From contig CABHPB010000077.1 of NCBI GenBank assembly GCA_902168115.1, positions 1-42,288 of the forward strand: a stretch of DNA of 42,288 nt, written 5' to 3'. The DNA is from an uncultured Methylopila sp. (GTDB lineage Bacteria > Pseudomonadota > Alphaproteobacteria > Rhizobiales > Methylopilaceae). Shown here piece by piece: positions 31,202 through 41,164 of the stretch (positions within the stretch are counted from its first letter, which is position 1; each line of letters starts with the position of its first letter). The position numbers were made by a program, and so were the translations under genes. The notes under the pieces were generated by a model. It searched no databases. It was not told the DNA's origin and saw only the letters and a list, made by a program, of their open reading frames with translations.

Positions 31202-32382
31202 GCGATCTCATCGCGCCGACGGACGAGGCCGGCGTCGAGGCCGCCGTCCATGACGCCATGTCCTCCAAAACCCCGATCGCCGTGCGCGGCGGCGGCTCCA
31301 GGGCCGGGCTCGGCCGCCCCACACAGGCGGCGCGCACGCTGACGACGGAGCGGCTGTCCGGCGTCACCCTGCTCGAACCGGCGGAGCTCGTCGCCTCCGC
31401 CAGGGCGGGCACGCCCGTCGCCGCCTTCGAGGCGGAGCTCGCCAGGGCCGGGCAGCGGCTCGCCTTCGAGCCGTTCGACCACCGGGCGCTCTATGGCTCG
31501 ACCGCCGAGCCGACGGTCGGCGGCATGGTCGCCACAAACGCCTCCGGCCCGCGCCGCGTCATCGCCGGCGCCGCGCGCGACGCGCTGATCGGAGTTAGGC
31601 TCGTGACCGGCCGCGGCGAGACGATTCGCTCGGGCGGGCGCGTCATGAAGAACGTCACCGGCTACGACCTCGTGAAGCTCGCCTGCGGTTCACACGGAAC
31701 GCTCGGCGTCATCACCGAGGCGACCTTCAAGACGCTGCCGATCCCCGAAACCGAGCTCAGCCTGGTCTGGGAAGGCCTCGACGAAGCGCGCGGCGTCGAG
31801 GCGCTCTGCGCGGCCATGGGCTCGCCGTTCGAGGCGAGCGGCGCGGCGCATCTGCCGGCGAACGCCGACGCGCCCGCCCGCACCGTCGTCCGGCTCGAGA
31901 ACTTCGAGAGCCAGCTGCGCTATCGCTCGGGCGAGCTCGAAAAGCTGCTGAAGCCATTTGGCGCGGCGGCGCGGCTCGCCGTCGACGCCTCGCGCGCGCT
32001 GTGGTCCGAAATCCGTGAGGCCGCGCCGCTGCTCGGCGACGGCGGCCGATCGGTCTGGCGCGTCTCGGTCGCGCCGAGCAGGGCCGCCGCCCTCGCGGGC
32101 GGTCTCGGCGCGCTCGCCGCGGCGCATTTCTACGACTGGAGCGGCGGCCTGCTGTGGATCGCCGTCGAGCCGTCCGCCGACGCCGGCGCGGCGACGCTGC
32201 GGCCGGCCGTCCGCGAGGCGCGCGGCCACGCCACGCTGGTGCGCGCCTCCGACGCCGTGCGCGCGGCGGTCGACGTGTTCGAGCCCGAGCCGCCGGCGCT
32301 GGCGCGGCTCAGCGCGGCCGTCACCGAAGCCTTCGACCCGGCCGGCGTCCTCAATCCGGGGCGCATGCATGTCCGCCATTGA
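31198..32382 (+). CDS. glcE: Glycolate oxidase FAD-binding subunit
   Basis: A 394-residue protein with an N-terminal FAD-binding domain (AVRGGGSRAGLG, then STAEPTVGGMVATNASGPRR) and the conserved block GGRVMKNVTGYDLVKLACGS near residue 147. GlcE works with GlcD as the second flavin subunit of glycolate oxidase. The C-terminal part is shorter than in GlcD and ends in FDPAGVLNPGRMHVRH, as in the family. It starts at GTG 31198, overlapping the glcD stop, and its end overlaps the next gene by 14 bases, so translation is coupled through the operon. Confidence 0.94.
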   Translation: MSDLIAPTDEAGVEAAVHDAMSSKTPIAVRGGGSRAGLGRPTQAARTLTTERLSGVTLLEPAELVASARAGTPVAAFEAELARAGQRLAFEPFDHRALYGSTAEPTVGGMVATNASGPRRVIAGAARDALIGVRLVTGRGETIRSGGRVMKNVTGYDLVKLACGSHGTLGVITEATFKTLPIPETELSLVWEGLDEARGVEALCAAMGSPFEASGAAHLPANADAPARTVVRLENFESQLRYRSGELEKLLKPFGAAARLAVDASRALWSEIREAAPLLGDGGRSVWRVSVAPSRAAALAGGLGALAAAHFYDWSGGLLWIAVEPSADAGAATLRPAVREARGHATLVRASDAVRAAVDVFEPEPPALARLSAAVTEAFDPAGVLNPGRMHVRH

Positions 32383-32980
32383 GACGGACGTCGCGGCCGC
32401 GCCTCGCAAGGGTCTTCTGTTCTGGGGCGCCGTCGCGCTTGCGATCACGGCGGGCTTCGCGCTGATCCTGCTCGCGATGGGGCGCGATCCGATCTGCCCC
32501 TGCGGCTTCGTCGAGCTCTGGCACGGCGCGTCGAACGACAGCGGCACCTCCCAGCACATCTCCGACTGGTATTCGCTGAGCCACGTCATCCACGGCTTCC
32601 TGTTCTACGGCGCCGCCCACCTCATCGGCCGCTGGCGGGGGGCGCCGCTCGGCTTCGGCGTAGCGCTGGCGCTCGCGATCCTCGTCGAGGGCGGCTGGGA
32701 AGTTCTCGAAAACAGCTCCTTCATCATCGACCGCTACCGCGAGACCACAGCGTCCGACGCCTATGGCGGCGACAGCGTGCTGAATTCCATGGCCGACATC
32801 GGCTTCATGGCGCTCGGCTTCCTCGTCGCACGCGTCGCGCCGGCCTGGCTCGTGGTCGCGGCCGCGATCGCGATGGAGCTGGTCGCGCTCTGGGTCATTC
32901 GCGACAACCTCACGCTCAACGTCCTGATGATCCTCTGGCCGATCGACGCCATTCGCGAATGGCAGCAGTCGGTCCGATAG
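32369..32980 (+). CDS. DUF2585 (UPF0314) membrane protein within the glc operon
   Basis: A 203-residue protein with about five transmembrane helices (for example LLFWGAVALAITAGFALILL near residue 15). Signature segments include PICPCGFVELWHG, the SQHISDWYSLSHVIHGFLFY block and GGWEVLENSSFIIDRYRE, which match UPF0314. The function is unknown. It overlaps glcE by 14 bases and is followed 8 bp later by glcF, so it is clearly part of the glycolate operon. Conserved acidic and aromatic residues face the membrane boundary, compatible with a sensor, carrier or assembly role. Confidence 0.88.
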   Translation: MSAIETDVAAAPRKGLLFWGAVALAITAGFALILLAMGRDPICPCGFVELWHGASNDSGTSQHISDWYSLSHVIHGFLFYGAAHLIGRWRGAPLGFGVALALAILVEGGWEVLENSSFIIDRYRETTASDAYGGDSVLNSMADIGFMALGFLVARVAPAWLVVAAAIAMELVALWVIRDNLTLNVLMILWPIDAIREWQQSVR

Positions 32981-32988
32981 GAAGACAC

Positions 32989-34326
32989 ATGCAAACCGCC
33001 TTCGCCCCGGAACGTCTCGCAGCCGACCCGCAGCTCGCGGCGTCCGAAAAGATCCTGCGGACATGCGTGCATTGCGGCTTCTGCACCGCGACCTGCCCGA
33101 CCTACGTGCTGCTCGGCGACGAGCTGGATTCGCCGCGGGGCCGGATCTACCAGATCAAGGACATGCTGGAGGGCGACAAGCCGGCCACGCCCGAGCTCGT
33201 CAAGCATATCGACCGCTGCCTGTCGTGCCTGTCCTGCATGACGACCTGCCCCTCCGACGTGCACTACATGCACCTCGTCGACCACGCCCGCGCGCATATC
33301 GAGGAAACCTATCGCCGTCCGCTCGCCGACCGGCTGATGCGGCGCGTGCTCGCGGCCGTGCTGCCCTATCCGGACCGCTTCCGGCTCGCGCTCGCCGGCG
33401 CCTGGTTCGCCAAGCCGCTCGCGCCGCTGCTGGCCGGCGTCCCGGGGCTTTCGCGCGTCGCGGCCATGCTGCGCCTCGCGCCGGCGAAGGCTGCCGCGCG
33501 CTCGCACAACGAGGGCGTGCGCTCCTTTCCAGCGGAAGGCGAACGGATGTCGCGCGTCGCGATCCTGCAGGGCTGCGCGCAGCCGGTGCTGGAGCCTTCG
33601 ATCAACGACGCGGCGATCCGTTTCCTGAACCGCCACGGGGTCGAGGTGGTGCAGGCCGAGGGCGAGGGCTGCTGCGGCGCGCTGGTCCATCACATGGGCC
33701 GAGAGCACGACAGCCACGCCGCCGCCAGGCGCAACATCGACGCCTGGGGCAAGGTCGCGGACGAGGGCGGCCTCGACGCCATCCTGATCACGACGTCCGG
33801 CTGCGGCACCACGATCAAGGACTACGGGTTCATGCTGCGCGACGACCCGGCCTACGCGGAAAAGGCCGCATGGGTCTCCTCGCTCGCCCGGGATTTCTCC
33901 GAGGTCGCGGTCCGGCTGGAGCTGAAGCTCGCGCGCGAGACCGGGCAGGCCGTCACCTATCATTCCGCCTGTTCGATGCAGCATGGGCAGTCGATCCGCG
34001 AGGAGCCGAAGGCGCTGCTGAAGGCGGCGGGGTTCCGGGTCCGCGAGCCGGCCGAGGGGCACCTGTGCTGCGGTTCGGCCGGCACCTACAACATCCTGCA
34101 GCCCGAGATCGCCACCCGGCTGCGCGACCGCAAGCTCGCCAACATCGCGAAGACCGCGCCGGAGATCGTCGCGGCTGGCAACATCGGCTGCCTGACGCAG
34201 TTGCGCTCCGGGACGACGACGCCCTGCGTCCACACCGCCGAGCTGCTCGACTGGGCCACCGGCGGACCGCTTCCCGAGGCGCTCGCGGGCCTTGGCTTCG
34301 AGCGCGCGCGGCAGGCTGCCGAATAG
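32989..34326 (+). CDS. glcF: Glycolate oxidase iron-sulfur subunit
   Basis: A 445-residue protein with two 4Fe-4S motifs (Cys26, Cys29, Cys32, Cys36 and Cys77, Cys80, Cys83, Cys87) and two CCG domains (GEGCCGALVHHMG, HLCCGSAGTYNI). These pass electrons from GlcD/GlcE to the membrane quinone pool. The ATG at 32989 (MQTAFAPERL) follows AGGAAG; ten extra codons upstream overlap the previous gene and are unlikely. It ends the glcD-glcE-DUF2585-glcF operon. Confidence 0.95.
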   Translation: MQTAFAPERLAADPQLAASEKILRTCVHCGFCTATCPTYVLLGDELDSPRGRIYQIKDMLEGDKPATPELVKHIDRCLSCLSCMTTCPSDVHYMHLVDHARAHIEETYRRPLADRLMRRVLAAVLPYPDRFRLALAGAWFAKPLAPLLAGVPGLSRVAAMLRLAPAKAAARSHNEGVRSFPAEGERMSRVAILQGCAQPVLEPSINDAAIRFLNRHGVEVVQAEGEGCCGALVHHMGREHDSHAAARRNIDAWGKVADEGGLDAILITTSGCGTTIKDYGFMLRDDPAYAEKAAWVSSLARDFSEVAVRLELKLARETGQAVTYHSACSMQHGQSIREEPKALLKAAGFRVREPAEGHLCCGSAGTYNILQPEIATRLRDRKLANIAKTAPEIVAAGNIGCLTQLRSGTTTPCVHTAELLDWATGGPLPEALAGLGFERARQAAE

Positions 34327-34451
34327 GCGCGCAGGCCTTACCGCGATTTCATCGCGCCGACGCCTTTTCCCGGCCGCATCGCCGTCCGATCTATTCTTCG
34401 TGAAGGCCGGGCGCTCGGACGTTCGGCCGTTTCGCTCGGGAGGCGAGACAG

Positions 34452-35264
34452 ATGAACGAGGCCGAACGCGACCTGATCGCAGGTCTGTTTCAGCGCATCC
34501 GATCGGTCGAGACCGCGCGGCGAGACCCGGAGGCGGAGACCTTCATCACCGAGCAGGTCGCGCGCCAGCCGCACGCGCCCTACGCCATGGCGCAGACGAT
34601 CGTGGTGCAGGAGCGCGGGCTGGAGGCGGCGCGCCAGCGCATCGAGCAGCTGGAACGCGAGCTCGCCGACGCCCGCGCCGACGCCGGGCGGCTCCAGTCG
34701 GAAGAGGCGCCCGAACCGGCGCGCCCGTCGGCTCCGTCGCCTTGGGGCCCGCGCGCGCAGGAATCCATGGCGCGCGCCGAGGAGACGCGCGGGGGCTACG
34801 GCCAGTCAAGGCACAAGCAGCCCGGCTACGGCCAGGGCGAGCGACTGTCGCCGCCGTTCGGCGCGCCGCAGGCCGGTTACGGCCAGCCGGGCGGCTATGG
34901 CGCGCCGCAGCAGCCTTATCCGACCGCGCAGGAGCCTTCGCGCGGCGGCGGCTTCCTGTCGGGCGCGCTGCAGACGGCGGCCGGCGTCGCCGCGGGCGCC
35001 CTGATCTTCCAAGGCGTGCGCTCGATGTTCGGCGGCGAGGAGAGCCATGCGGCCGGAGGCGATGCGGCGAAGCTCGATTCCGGCGGCGATGCGGGGAGCG
35101 CGGGGGGCGACGCCTCCACCCAGCAGATCGGCGACTGGTATTCCGGCCTGTTCGGCGGCGGCGACGGCAAGCAGGCCGACGCTGGCGGGCAGGCGGGCGA
35201 CGGGCCGGAGGACGATGACGGCGGGCTGTTCGATCCGGGCGACGACGGCGACGACTGGGTGTGA
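34452..35264 (+). CDS. DUF2076 domain protein
   Basis: A 270-residue protein. Residues 1-85 form the DUF2076 head (MNEAERDLIAGLFQRIRSVE, then HAPYAMAQTIVVQERGLE) with a coiled-coil helix after it (RQRIEQLERELADARADAG). A Gly/Pro/Tyr/Gln-rich linker follows, then one hydrophobic helix (LQTAAGVAAGALIFQGV) and a strongly acidic tail ending DDGDDWV. The family is described as a periplasmic ligand-binding sensor, but no signal peptide is visible here. It stands alone 125 bp after glcF. The acidic Asp/Gly tail could bind divalent metal; that is only inference. Confidence 0.88.
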   Translation: MNEAERDLIAGLFQRIRSVETARRDPEAETFITEQVARQPHAPYAMAQTIVVQERGLEAARQRIEQLERELADARADAGRLQSEEAPEPARPSAPSPWGPRAQESMARAEETRGGYGQSRHKQPGYGQGERLSPPFGAPQAGYGQPGGYGAPQQPYPTAQEPSRGGGFLSGALQTAAGVAAGALIFQGVRSMFGGEESHAAGGDAAKLDSGGDAGSAGGDASTQQIGDWYSGLFGGGDGKQADAGGQAGDGPEDDDGGLFDPGDDGDDWV

Positions 35265-35324
35265 TCCGGCGCCGCGGGCGCAACCCATCGCGTCGCGGCG
35301 CGTTATGATCTGTTTGGGGTAACG

Positions 35325-35345
35325 GGCCGCGCAGCATGCGCGGCC
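35325..35345. other. Strong hairpin in the leader of the small acidic protein gene
   Basis: The perfect 9-bp stem GGCCGCGCA/TGCGCGGCC has a 3-base loop and lies 61-81 bp after the DUF2076 stop and 22 bp before the next start. No T-run follows, so its effect may be on translation or mRNA stability. Confidence 0.5.
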
Positions 35346-35366
35346 GAGACACGCGGGAGTTCCGGC

Positions 35367-35558
35367 ATGGACTCTGATCGCGAGCGCAAGCTTCAACTCG
35401 CCGATCCGGGCCGCGACGCGGCCGGCGAGGAGATCGAACGCATTCTCGAGGCCGCCGAGCAGGCCGAAGACGAGGCGACGACGGCGGAGGACGCCGGTTT
35501 CGACTCGTTCCTCGAGCGGTTTCCGACGCTGCTGCGAAAGAAGGCCGCGCAAGGCTGA
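35367..35558 (+). CDS. Small acidic helical protein, hypothetical
   Basis: A 63-residue protein rich in Glu, Asp and Ala, largely helical by composition (EEIERILEAAEQAEDEATTA), with a basic end (RKKAAQG). The ATG at 35367 follows GGGAG 12 bases earlier. It has no signal peptide and no recognised family. It lies 102 bp after the DUF2076 gene on the same strand. Confidence 0.55.
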   Translation: MDSDRERKLQLADPGRDAAGEEIERILEAAEQAEDEATTAEDAGFDSFLERFPTLLRKKAAQG

Positions 35559-35586
35559 AATGGGGCTCGCGCGCGCCGGACTTTGC

Positions 35587-35616
35587 TTGACACCCTTCGC
35601 CGGCCGTTCGTATATC
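35587..35616 (+). promoter_or_regulatory. Sigma-70-type promoter of tRNA-Met
   Basis: TTGACA at 35587-35592 and TATATC at 35611-35616 are 18 bp apart, close to the consensus. The tRNA begins about 40 bp further on. Confidence 0.75.
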
Positions 35617-35662
35617 CGCGCGCGCTTGACGCCGCCGATCCGACACGATCGGCCCGCGCCGG

Positions 35663-35739
35663 GGCGGAGTAGCTCAGCTGGTTAGAGCAGCGGAATCATA
35701 ATCCGCGTGTCGGGGGTTCGAGTCCCTCCTCCGCTACCA
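35663..35739 (+). tRNA. tRNA-Met (anticodon CAT), elongator type
   Basis: A complete 77-base cloverleaf with encoded CCA: acceptor arm GGCGGAG/CTCCGCT with a terminal G-U pair, D arm TAGCTCAGCTGGTTAGAGC, anticodon stem GCGGA/TCCGC around ATCATAA, and T arm CGGGGGTTCGAGTCCCTC. A CAT anticodon can be Met, initiator Met or lysidine-modified Ile2; the paired 1-72 position argues against initiator, and the overall sequence fits elongator Met, though Ile2 is not excluded. Confidence 0.92.
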
Positions 35740-36049
35740 AGACTCAAAAGTCGATACAGTTTCGTGCGGCCGAAGGGGCTTCCGGAGACCGTGAGACGGC
35801 ACACGATGCTGTAAGCGCACCCGCGACCATGCCGCGAAGCCCTTATTTCGACTTGGGCGACGAACTTCGTGAAAGCGGCTGCTCTCGATGCCGCATCGGC
35901 GCTCAAGAAGGGTGAAACGTTCGGTCGCGACCTCGAGTTTGACGTCCTCGAGCCGCTGGCCAACGGGTTGGTCGTCCGGTCGAGGAGCCGCGTCGGCAGG
36001 CCGTGGGTCGCCGTCCGGCATGGATCCGCGCCGAAACGGGATCCTGACG
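35740..36049. other. Stretch after tRNA-Met without a supported gene
   Basis: About 310 bp. A plus-strand frame from 35815 to 36096, with a GTG at 35869, encodes segments such as NFVKAAALDAASALKKGETF that look protein-like, but it has no ribosome site and runs into antisense of the MFS gene. It may be the decayed end of a gene placed after the tRNA. No repeat of the tRNA 3' end, which would mark an integrated element, is seen in the window. Confidence 0.4.
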
Positions 36050-37278
<1,229 letters not shown>

Positions 37279-37282
<4 letters not shown>

Positions 37283-37734
37283 TCCGTCTTCAGCGGGACG
37301 GTGAAGGTGGTGGCGGTCCCGTCGAGGCAGATCTCGCCGGCCGCGTTCCGGACCGTGGTCCTGATCGTGCAGATCGGCTTGTCCTCGCGCACCGTCACGA
37401 TCTCGACCCGGCCCGTGATGGTCTCGTCGACCCCGACCGCCTTGAGGAACTTCCACTCGCAGCCGAGGAACACTGTGCCGGGACCCGGAAGGTGCTCGGC
37501 CACCAGCGCGTTGAGGATGCCGGACGTCACGCCGCCCTGGACGATCAGCTTGCCGAACACGCTCCGCTCGGCGAGGTCCCGGTCGTAGTGCAGCGGATTG
37601 CGGTCGCCCGTCATTTCCGTGAACGAGACGATGTCCTGCATGGTCGTGGTGCGGGAGCGCTCGGCGGAATCGCCGACCCTGGGCATGCCGTTGATCACGC
37701 CGCTCCAGCCCGACTTCGGCTTCTCGTCCGTCAT
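37279..37734 (-). CDS. MaoC-like enoyl-CoA hydratase
   Basis: A 151-residue single hot-dog domain protein. The hydratase-2 motif FTEMTGDRNPLHYD (residues 38-51) contains the catalytic Asp44 and His49, and IVQGGVTSGIL follows. It should hydrate a trans-2-enoyl-CoA to an (R)-3-hydroxyacyl-CoA. It lies between livM and the MFS gene in the operon, so it may process the CoA ester made by the ligase. The link to PHA synthesis used by some MaoC hydratases is possible but the phasin genes are 23 kb away. Confidence 0.9.
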
Positions 37735-37762
37735 GTCGTTCTCCTTGATGGGCCCGGCGAGG

Positions 37763-38779
37763 TCACAGCGGGCGCTTCAGCAGGCGCGACAGCACGCCCA
37801 CGACGCCGTCGCGGAACAGGAGCACGCAGACGACGAACACCGCGCCCTGGATGATCGTCACCCAGGCCCCGAACGGCGCGAGATAGCTCTCCATGGCCAC
37901 GATCACGAAGGCGCCGGCGATCGGGCCGAAGATGGCGCCCATGCCGCCGACGAGCGTGATCAGGATCACCTCGCCCGACATCGACCAGTGCACGTCGGTG
38001 AGGGAGGCGAGCTGGAACACGATCGCCTTCGTGCCTCCGGCGAGGCCCGCGAGCGCCGCCGAGAGCACGAAGACCGCGAGCTTGTACCGGTTGACCCGGT
38101 AGCCGAGCGAGACCGCACGCGGCTCGTTGTCCCGGATCGCCTTCAGCACCTGCCCGAAGGGAGAGTGGATGATCCGGTAGATCATCAGCAGGCCCGCCAT
38201 GAAGATCACGGCGACCAGCACATAGAGGACGCGATCGTCCTGCAGGTCGATCACGCCGAAGAGACGGCCGCGCGGCACGCCCTGGATGCCGTCCTCGCCG
38301 CCGGTGAACTTCGCCTGCAGCGAGAAGAAGTAGACCATCTGGGCGAGCGCCAGCGTGATCATCGCGAAATAGATGCCCTGCCGCCGGATCGCTAGCGCGC
38401 CGATGCAGAGTCCGAGGGCGGCCGCGGCCGCGACGCCGCCGAGGATCGCGAATTCCGGATTGAGGCCCCAGACCTTGGCGGCGTGGGCCGAGACGTAACC
38501 GGCGACGCCGAAGAAGGCCGCGTGGCCGAACGACAGCAGGCCGCCGTAGCCGAGCAGGAGGTTGAAGGCGAGCCCGAACAGGGCGAAACACAGGACCTTC
38601 ATGACGAAGATCGGGTAGAGCCCGAACGGCAGGAGGACGAGCGCGACTGCGATCGCGAACATGACGTAGCGGTGGAAGCGCTTGGCGTCGCGGCTCTCCG
38701 GCCGGATCGGGGCGTCGGGTCCGGAGCCCTGCGTCTCGGCGGTTTCGGTCATGACGGCGGGTTCCGCGGTCACGCTCAT
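37763..38779 (-). CDS. livM: Branched-chain amino-acid-type ABC permease (LivM)
   Basis: A 338-residue inner-membrane permease with about nine helices. The LivM pattern LLGYGGLLSFGHAAFFGVAG near residue 72 and the EAA-type loop QVLKAIRDNEPRAVSLGY near 205 are clear. It pairs with LivH to form the transmembrane channel of a high-affinity importer for branched-chain amino acids or, in many alphaproteobacteria, aromatic or other carboxylates. The ATG at 38779 overlaps the livH stop as ATGA. A 28-bp gap separates its stop from the MaoC start. Confidence 0.93.
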   Translation of the reverse strand: MSVTAEPAVMTETAETQGSGPDAPIRPESRDAKRFHRYVMFAIAVALVLLPFGLYPIFVMKVLCFALFGLAFNLLLGYGGLLSFGHAAFFGVAGYVSAHAAKVWGLNPEFAILGGVAAAAALGLCIGALAIRRQGIYFAMITLALAQMVYFFSLQAKFTGGEDGIQGVPRGRLFGVIDLQDDRVLYVLVAVIFMAGLLMIYRIIHSPFGQVLKAIRDNEPRAVSLGYRVNRYKLAVFVLSAALAGLAGGTKAIVFQLASLTDVHWSMSGEVILITLVGGMGAIFGPIAGAFVIVAMESYLAPFGAWVTIIQGAVFVVCVLLFRDGVVGVLSRLLKRPL

Positions 38780-39663
38780 GACGAGCGCCCGAACAGGCCG
38801 GCGGGCTTCGTGAGAAGCACGATCGCCATGATCACGAAGATCACCGTGGTTGATCCTTGTGGGTAGAACACCTTGGTCAGCCCCTCCACGAGGCCGAGGC
38901 CGAAGCCCGTCACGATCGAGCCCATGATCGAGCCCATGCCGCCGATCACCACGACCGCGAACACCACGATGATGATGTCGGCGCCCATCATCGGGCTCAC
39001 CGTGTAGATCGGGGCCGCGAGGACGCCGGCGAGCGCCGCCAGCCCCACGCCGAACGCGTAGGTGACGGTCAGCAGAAGCGGCACGTTCACGCCGAAGGTC
39101 TGGACCAGCGCCGGGTTCTCGGTGGCGGCGCGCAGATATGCGCCGAGCTTGGTCTTCTCGATCAGCAGCCATGTCGTGAGACAGACCGCGAGCGAGGCGA
39201 CGACCACCCATCCGCGATAGGTCGGCAGATACATGAAGGGCAACCTGGTTCCGCCGGCGAGCTCCGCCGGGACCGCGTAGGGAAGGCCCGACACGCCGAA
39301 CTGGAGGCGGAACATGCCCTGAATGATCAGCGCGAGGCCGAAGGTCAGCAGCAGGCCGTAGAGATGGTCGAGCTTGTAGAGCCGCGACAGCAGCGTGCGC
39401 TCGATCAGCACGCCGAACAGCGCGACCGCGACGGGCGCGAGCAGCAGCGACCACCAGTAGCCGAGCCCGAGATGGTTCAGGAGGATCCAGGCCACGAAGG
39501 CGCCCGCCATGTAGAGCGCGCCATGGGCGAAATTGATGATGTTCAGCAGCCCGAAGATGATGGCGAGCCCGAGCGAGAGCAGCGCGTAGAACGATCCGTT
39601 GATCAGGCCGAGCAGGAGCTGGCCGAACAGCGCCTGCGTCGGGAAGCCGAAAAGCGTCGTCAT
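38776..39663 (-). CDS. livH: Branched-chain amino-acid-type ABC permease (LivH)
   Basis: A 295-residue permease with about eight helices. Family marks are GLINGSFYALLSLGLAIIFG near residue 16, INFAHGALYMAGAF and the cytoplasmic loop YLRAATENPALVQTFGVNV near 178. It forms a heterodimer with LivM. It starts three bases after livF ends and overlaps livM by four bases. No periplasmic binding protein gene is within the window, so it must be elsewhere or beyond the contig end. Confidence 0.93.
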   Translation of the reverse strand: MTTLFGFPTQALFGQLLLGLINGSFYALLSLGLAIIFGLLNIINFAHGALYMAGAFVAWILLNHLGLGYWWSLLLAPVAVALFGVLIERTLLSRLYKLDHLYGLLLTFGLALIIQGMFRLQFGVSGLPYAVPAELAGGTRLPFMYLPTYRGWVVVASLAVCLTTWLLIEKTKLGAYLRAATENPALVQTFGVNVPLLLTVTYAFGVGLAALAGVLAAPIYTVSPMMGADIIIVVFAVVVIGGMGSIMGSIVTGFGLGLVEGLTKVFYPQGSTTVIFVIMAIVLLTKPAGLFGRSS

Positions 39664-39666
39664 GGC

Positions 39667-40407
39667 TCAGACCCCCAGATACGCATGGAGCTTCTCGAGA
39701 TTGGCCTCGAGCGCCTCGTTCGGGATCTCGTCGACCACGCGGCCGAGCTCGATCACGACGTGCCGGTCCGCGACCGTCTGGGCGAAGCGGAAGTTCTGCT
39801 CGACAAGGACGATGGTGTAGCCGTCGGCCTTGAGGCGGCGGATGGTCTCGCCGATCTGCTGCACGATGACGGGCGCGAGGCCCTCCGTCGGCTCGTCGAG
39901 CAGGATGAGCTTCGCGCCGGTGCGCAGGATCCGGGCGATCGCGAGCATCTGCTGCTCGCCGCCCGAAAGCTTCGTGCCCTGGCTCGTCGACCGTTCCTTC
40001 AGGTTCGGGAACAGCTGGTAGATCGCCTCGAGCGACATGCCGCCCGGGCGCACGACCGGCGGCAGCATCAGGTTTTCGTAGACGTTGAGGCTCGCGAACA
40101 CGCCGCGTTCCTCCGGCACATAGCCGAGGCCCCGGCGGGCGATCTTGCGCGACGGCAGGCCGATCGTCTCGACGCCCTCGAACACGACCGACCCCCGGCG
40201 CTTCTCGAGCATCCCGACGATGGCTTTGAGCGTCGTGGTCTTGCCCGCGCCGTTGCGGCCGAGCAGCGTCACGACCTCGCCTTCGCGCACGTCGAACGCC
40301 ATGCCGTGCAGGACGTGGCTCTCGCCATACCAGCCCTCGAGCCGGTCGACCGCCAGAAGCGGCGCGGCCGTTCCCGCAGGCGAGACGCTGGCCGCCGGGT
40401 CACCCAT
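39667..40407 (-). CDS. livF: ABC transporter ATPase (LivF)
   Basis: A 246-residue ATPase. Walker A is GRNGAGKTT near residue 51, the signature LSGGEQQMLAIARIL near 150, Walker B LILLDEPTEGLAP near 170 and a switch His is replaced by Gln in LVEQNFRFAQ, as usual in LivF. It overlaps the upstream livG stop by eight bases and the initial codons are MGDPAASVSPAG. Confidence 0.94.
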   Translation of the reverse strand: MGDPAASVSPAGTAAPLLAVDRLEGWYGESHVLHGMAFDVREGEVVTLLGRNGAGKTTTLKAIVGMLEKRRGSVVFEGVETIGLPSRKIARRGLGYVPEERGVFASLNVYENLMLPPVVRPGGMSLEAIYQLFPNLKERSTSQGTKLSGGEQQMLAIARILRTGAKLILLDEPTEGLAPVIVQQIGETIRRLKADGYTIVLVEQNFRFAQTVADRHVVIELGRVVDEIPNEALEANLEKLHAYLGV

Positions 40408-41164
40408 GTCCGGCTCCGATATAGGCTTCGATCACGCGCGGATCCTTCGAGACGCTCGCGTAGTCGCCCTCGGCCAGCACCGCCCCGCGCGCCAGCACGG
40501 TGATGCGGTCGGAAAGCGAGGCCACGACCGAGAGATTGTGCTCGACCATCAGGATCGTGCGCTTCGCCGCGACCCGCCTGATGAGGGCCGCGATGCGGTC
40601 GATGTCCTCATGGCCCATTCCGGCCATCGGCTCGTCGAGCAGCAGCATGTCGGGGTCGAGCGCGAGCGTCGTCGCGATCTCGAGCGCGCGCTTGCGGCCG
40701 TAGGAAAGGTCCTCGGCCTGCGCGTCGGCATAGTCGGCGAGACCGACGTCCTCGATGAGCGTCATCACGTCGGCGTCGAGGGCGCGGAGCACGCGCTCGG
40801 AGCGCCAGAAGTCGAAGCTGTCGCCATGGCTGCGCCGCTGGAGCGCGATCCTGACGTTTTCGCGGATGGAAAGCTTCGGAAACACCGCCGAGATCTGGAA
40901 CGACCGGACGAGGCCGAGCCGCGCGACGTCGGCGGGCTTCATTTTCGTGATGTCTCGGCCGTCATAGGTGATGGAGCCGGCGCTCGGAGACAGAAACTTC
41001 GTCAGCAGGTTGAAGCAGGTCGTCTTGCCGGCGCCGTTCGGCCCGATCAGCGCATGGATCGAGCCGCGGCGCACGCGCAGATCGACGCCGTTGACGGCCC
41101 GGAAGCCACCGAAATCCTTGGTCAGCCCGTCGGCCGCCAGAACAACGTCCTGTGCGTCGCTCAT
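40400..41164 (-). CDS. livG: ABC transporter ATPase (LivG)
   Basis: A 254-residue ATPase. Walker A is GPNGAGKTT, the signature LSYGRKRALEIATTLAL, Walker B MLLLDEPMAGMG and switch MVEHNLSVV, typical of LivG. I chose the ATG at 41164 (MSDAQDVVLAADGL), which overlaps the acyl-CoA ligase stop as ATGA. The frame is open further upstream, but that stretch is antisense to the ligase. Confidence 0.94.
   Translation of the reverse strand: MSDAQDVVLAADGLTKDFGGFRAVNGVDLRVRRGSIHALIGPNGAGKTTCFNLLTKFLSPSAGSITYDGRDITKMKPADVARLGLVRSFQISAVFPKLSIRENVRIALQRRSHGDSFDFWRSERVLRALDADVMTLIEDVGLADYADAQAEDLSYGRKRALEIATTLALDPDMLLLDEPMAGMGHEDIDRIAALIRRVAAKRTILMVEHNLSVVASLSDRITVLARGAVLAEGDYASVSKDPRVIEAYIGAGHG

Noticed and set aside
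35682-35963. Minus-strand frame ending GGGTRTPDTRIMIPLL
   Set aside because: This peptide is the well-known antisense translation of a tRNA gene.
35663-36049. Integrated element at tRNA-Met
   Set aside because: No integrase gene and no second copy of the tRNA 3' end are visible in the window.
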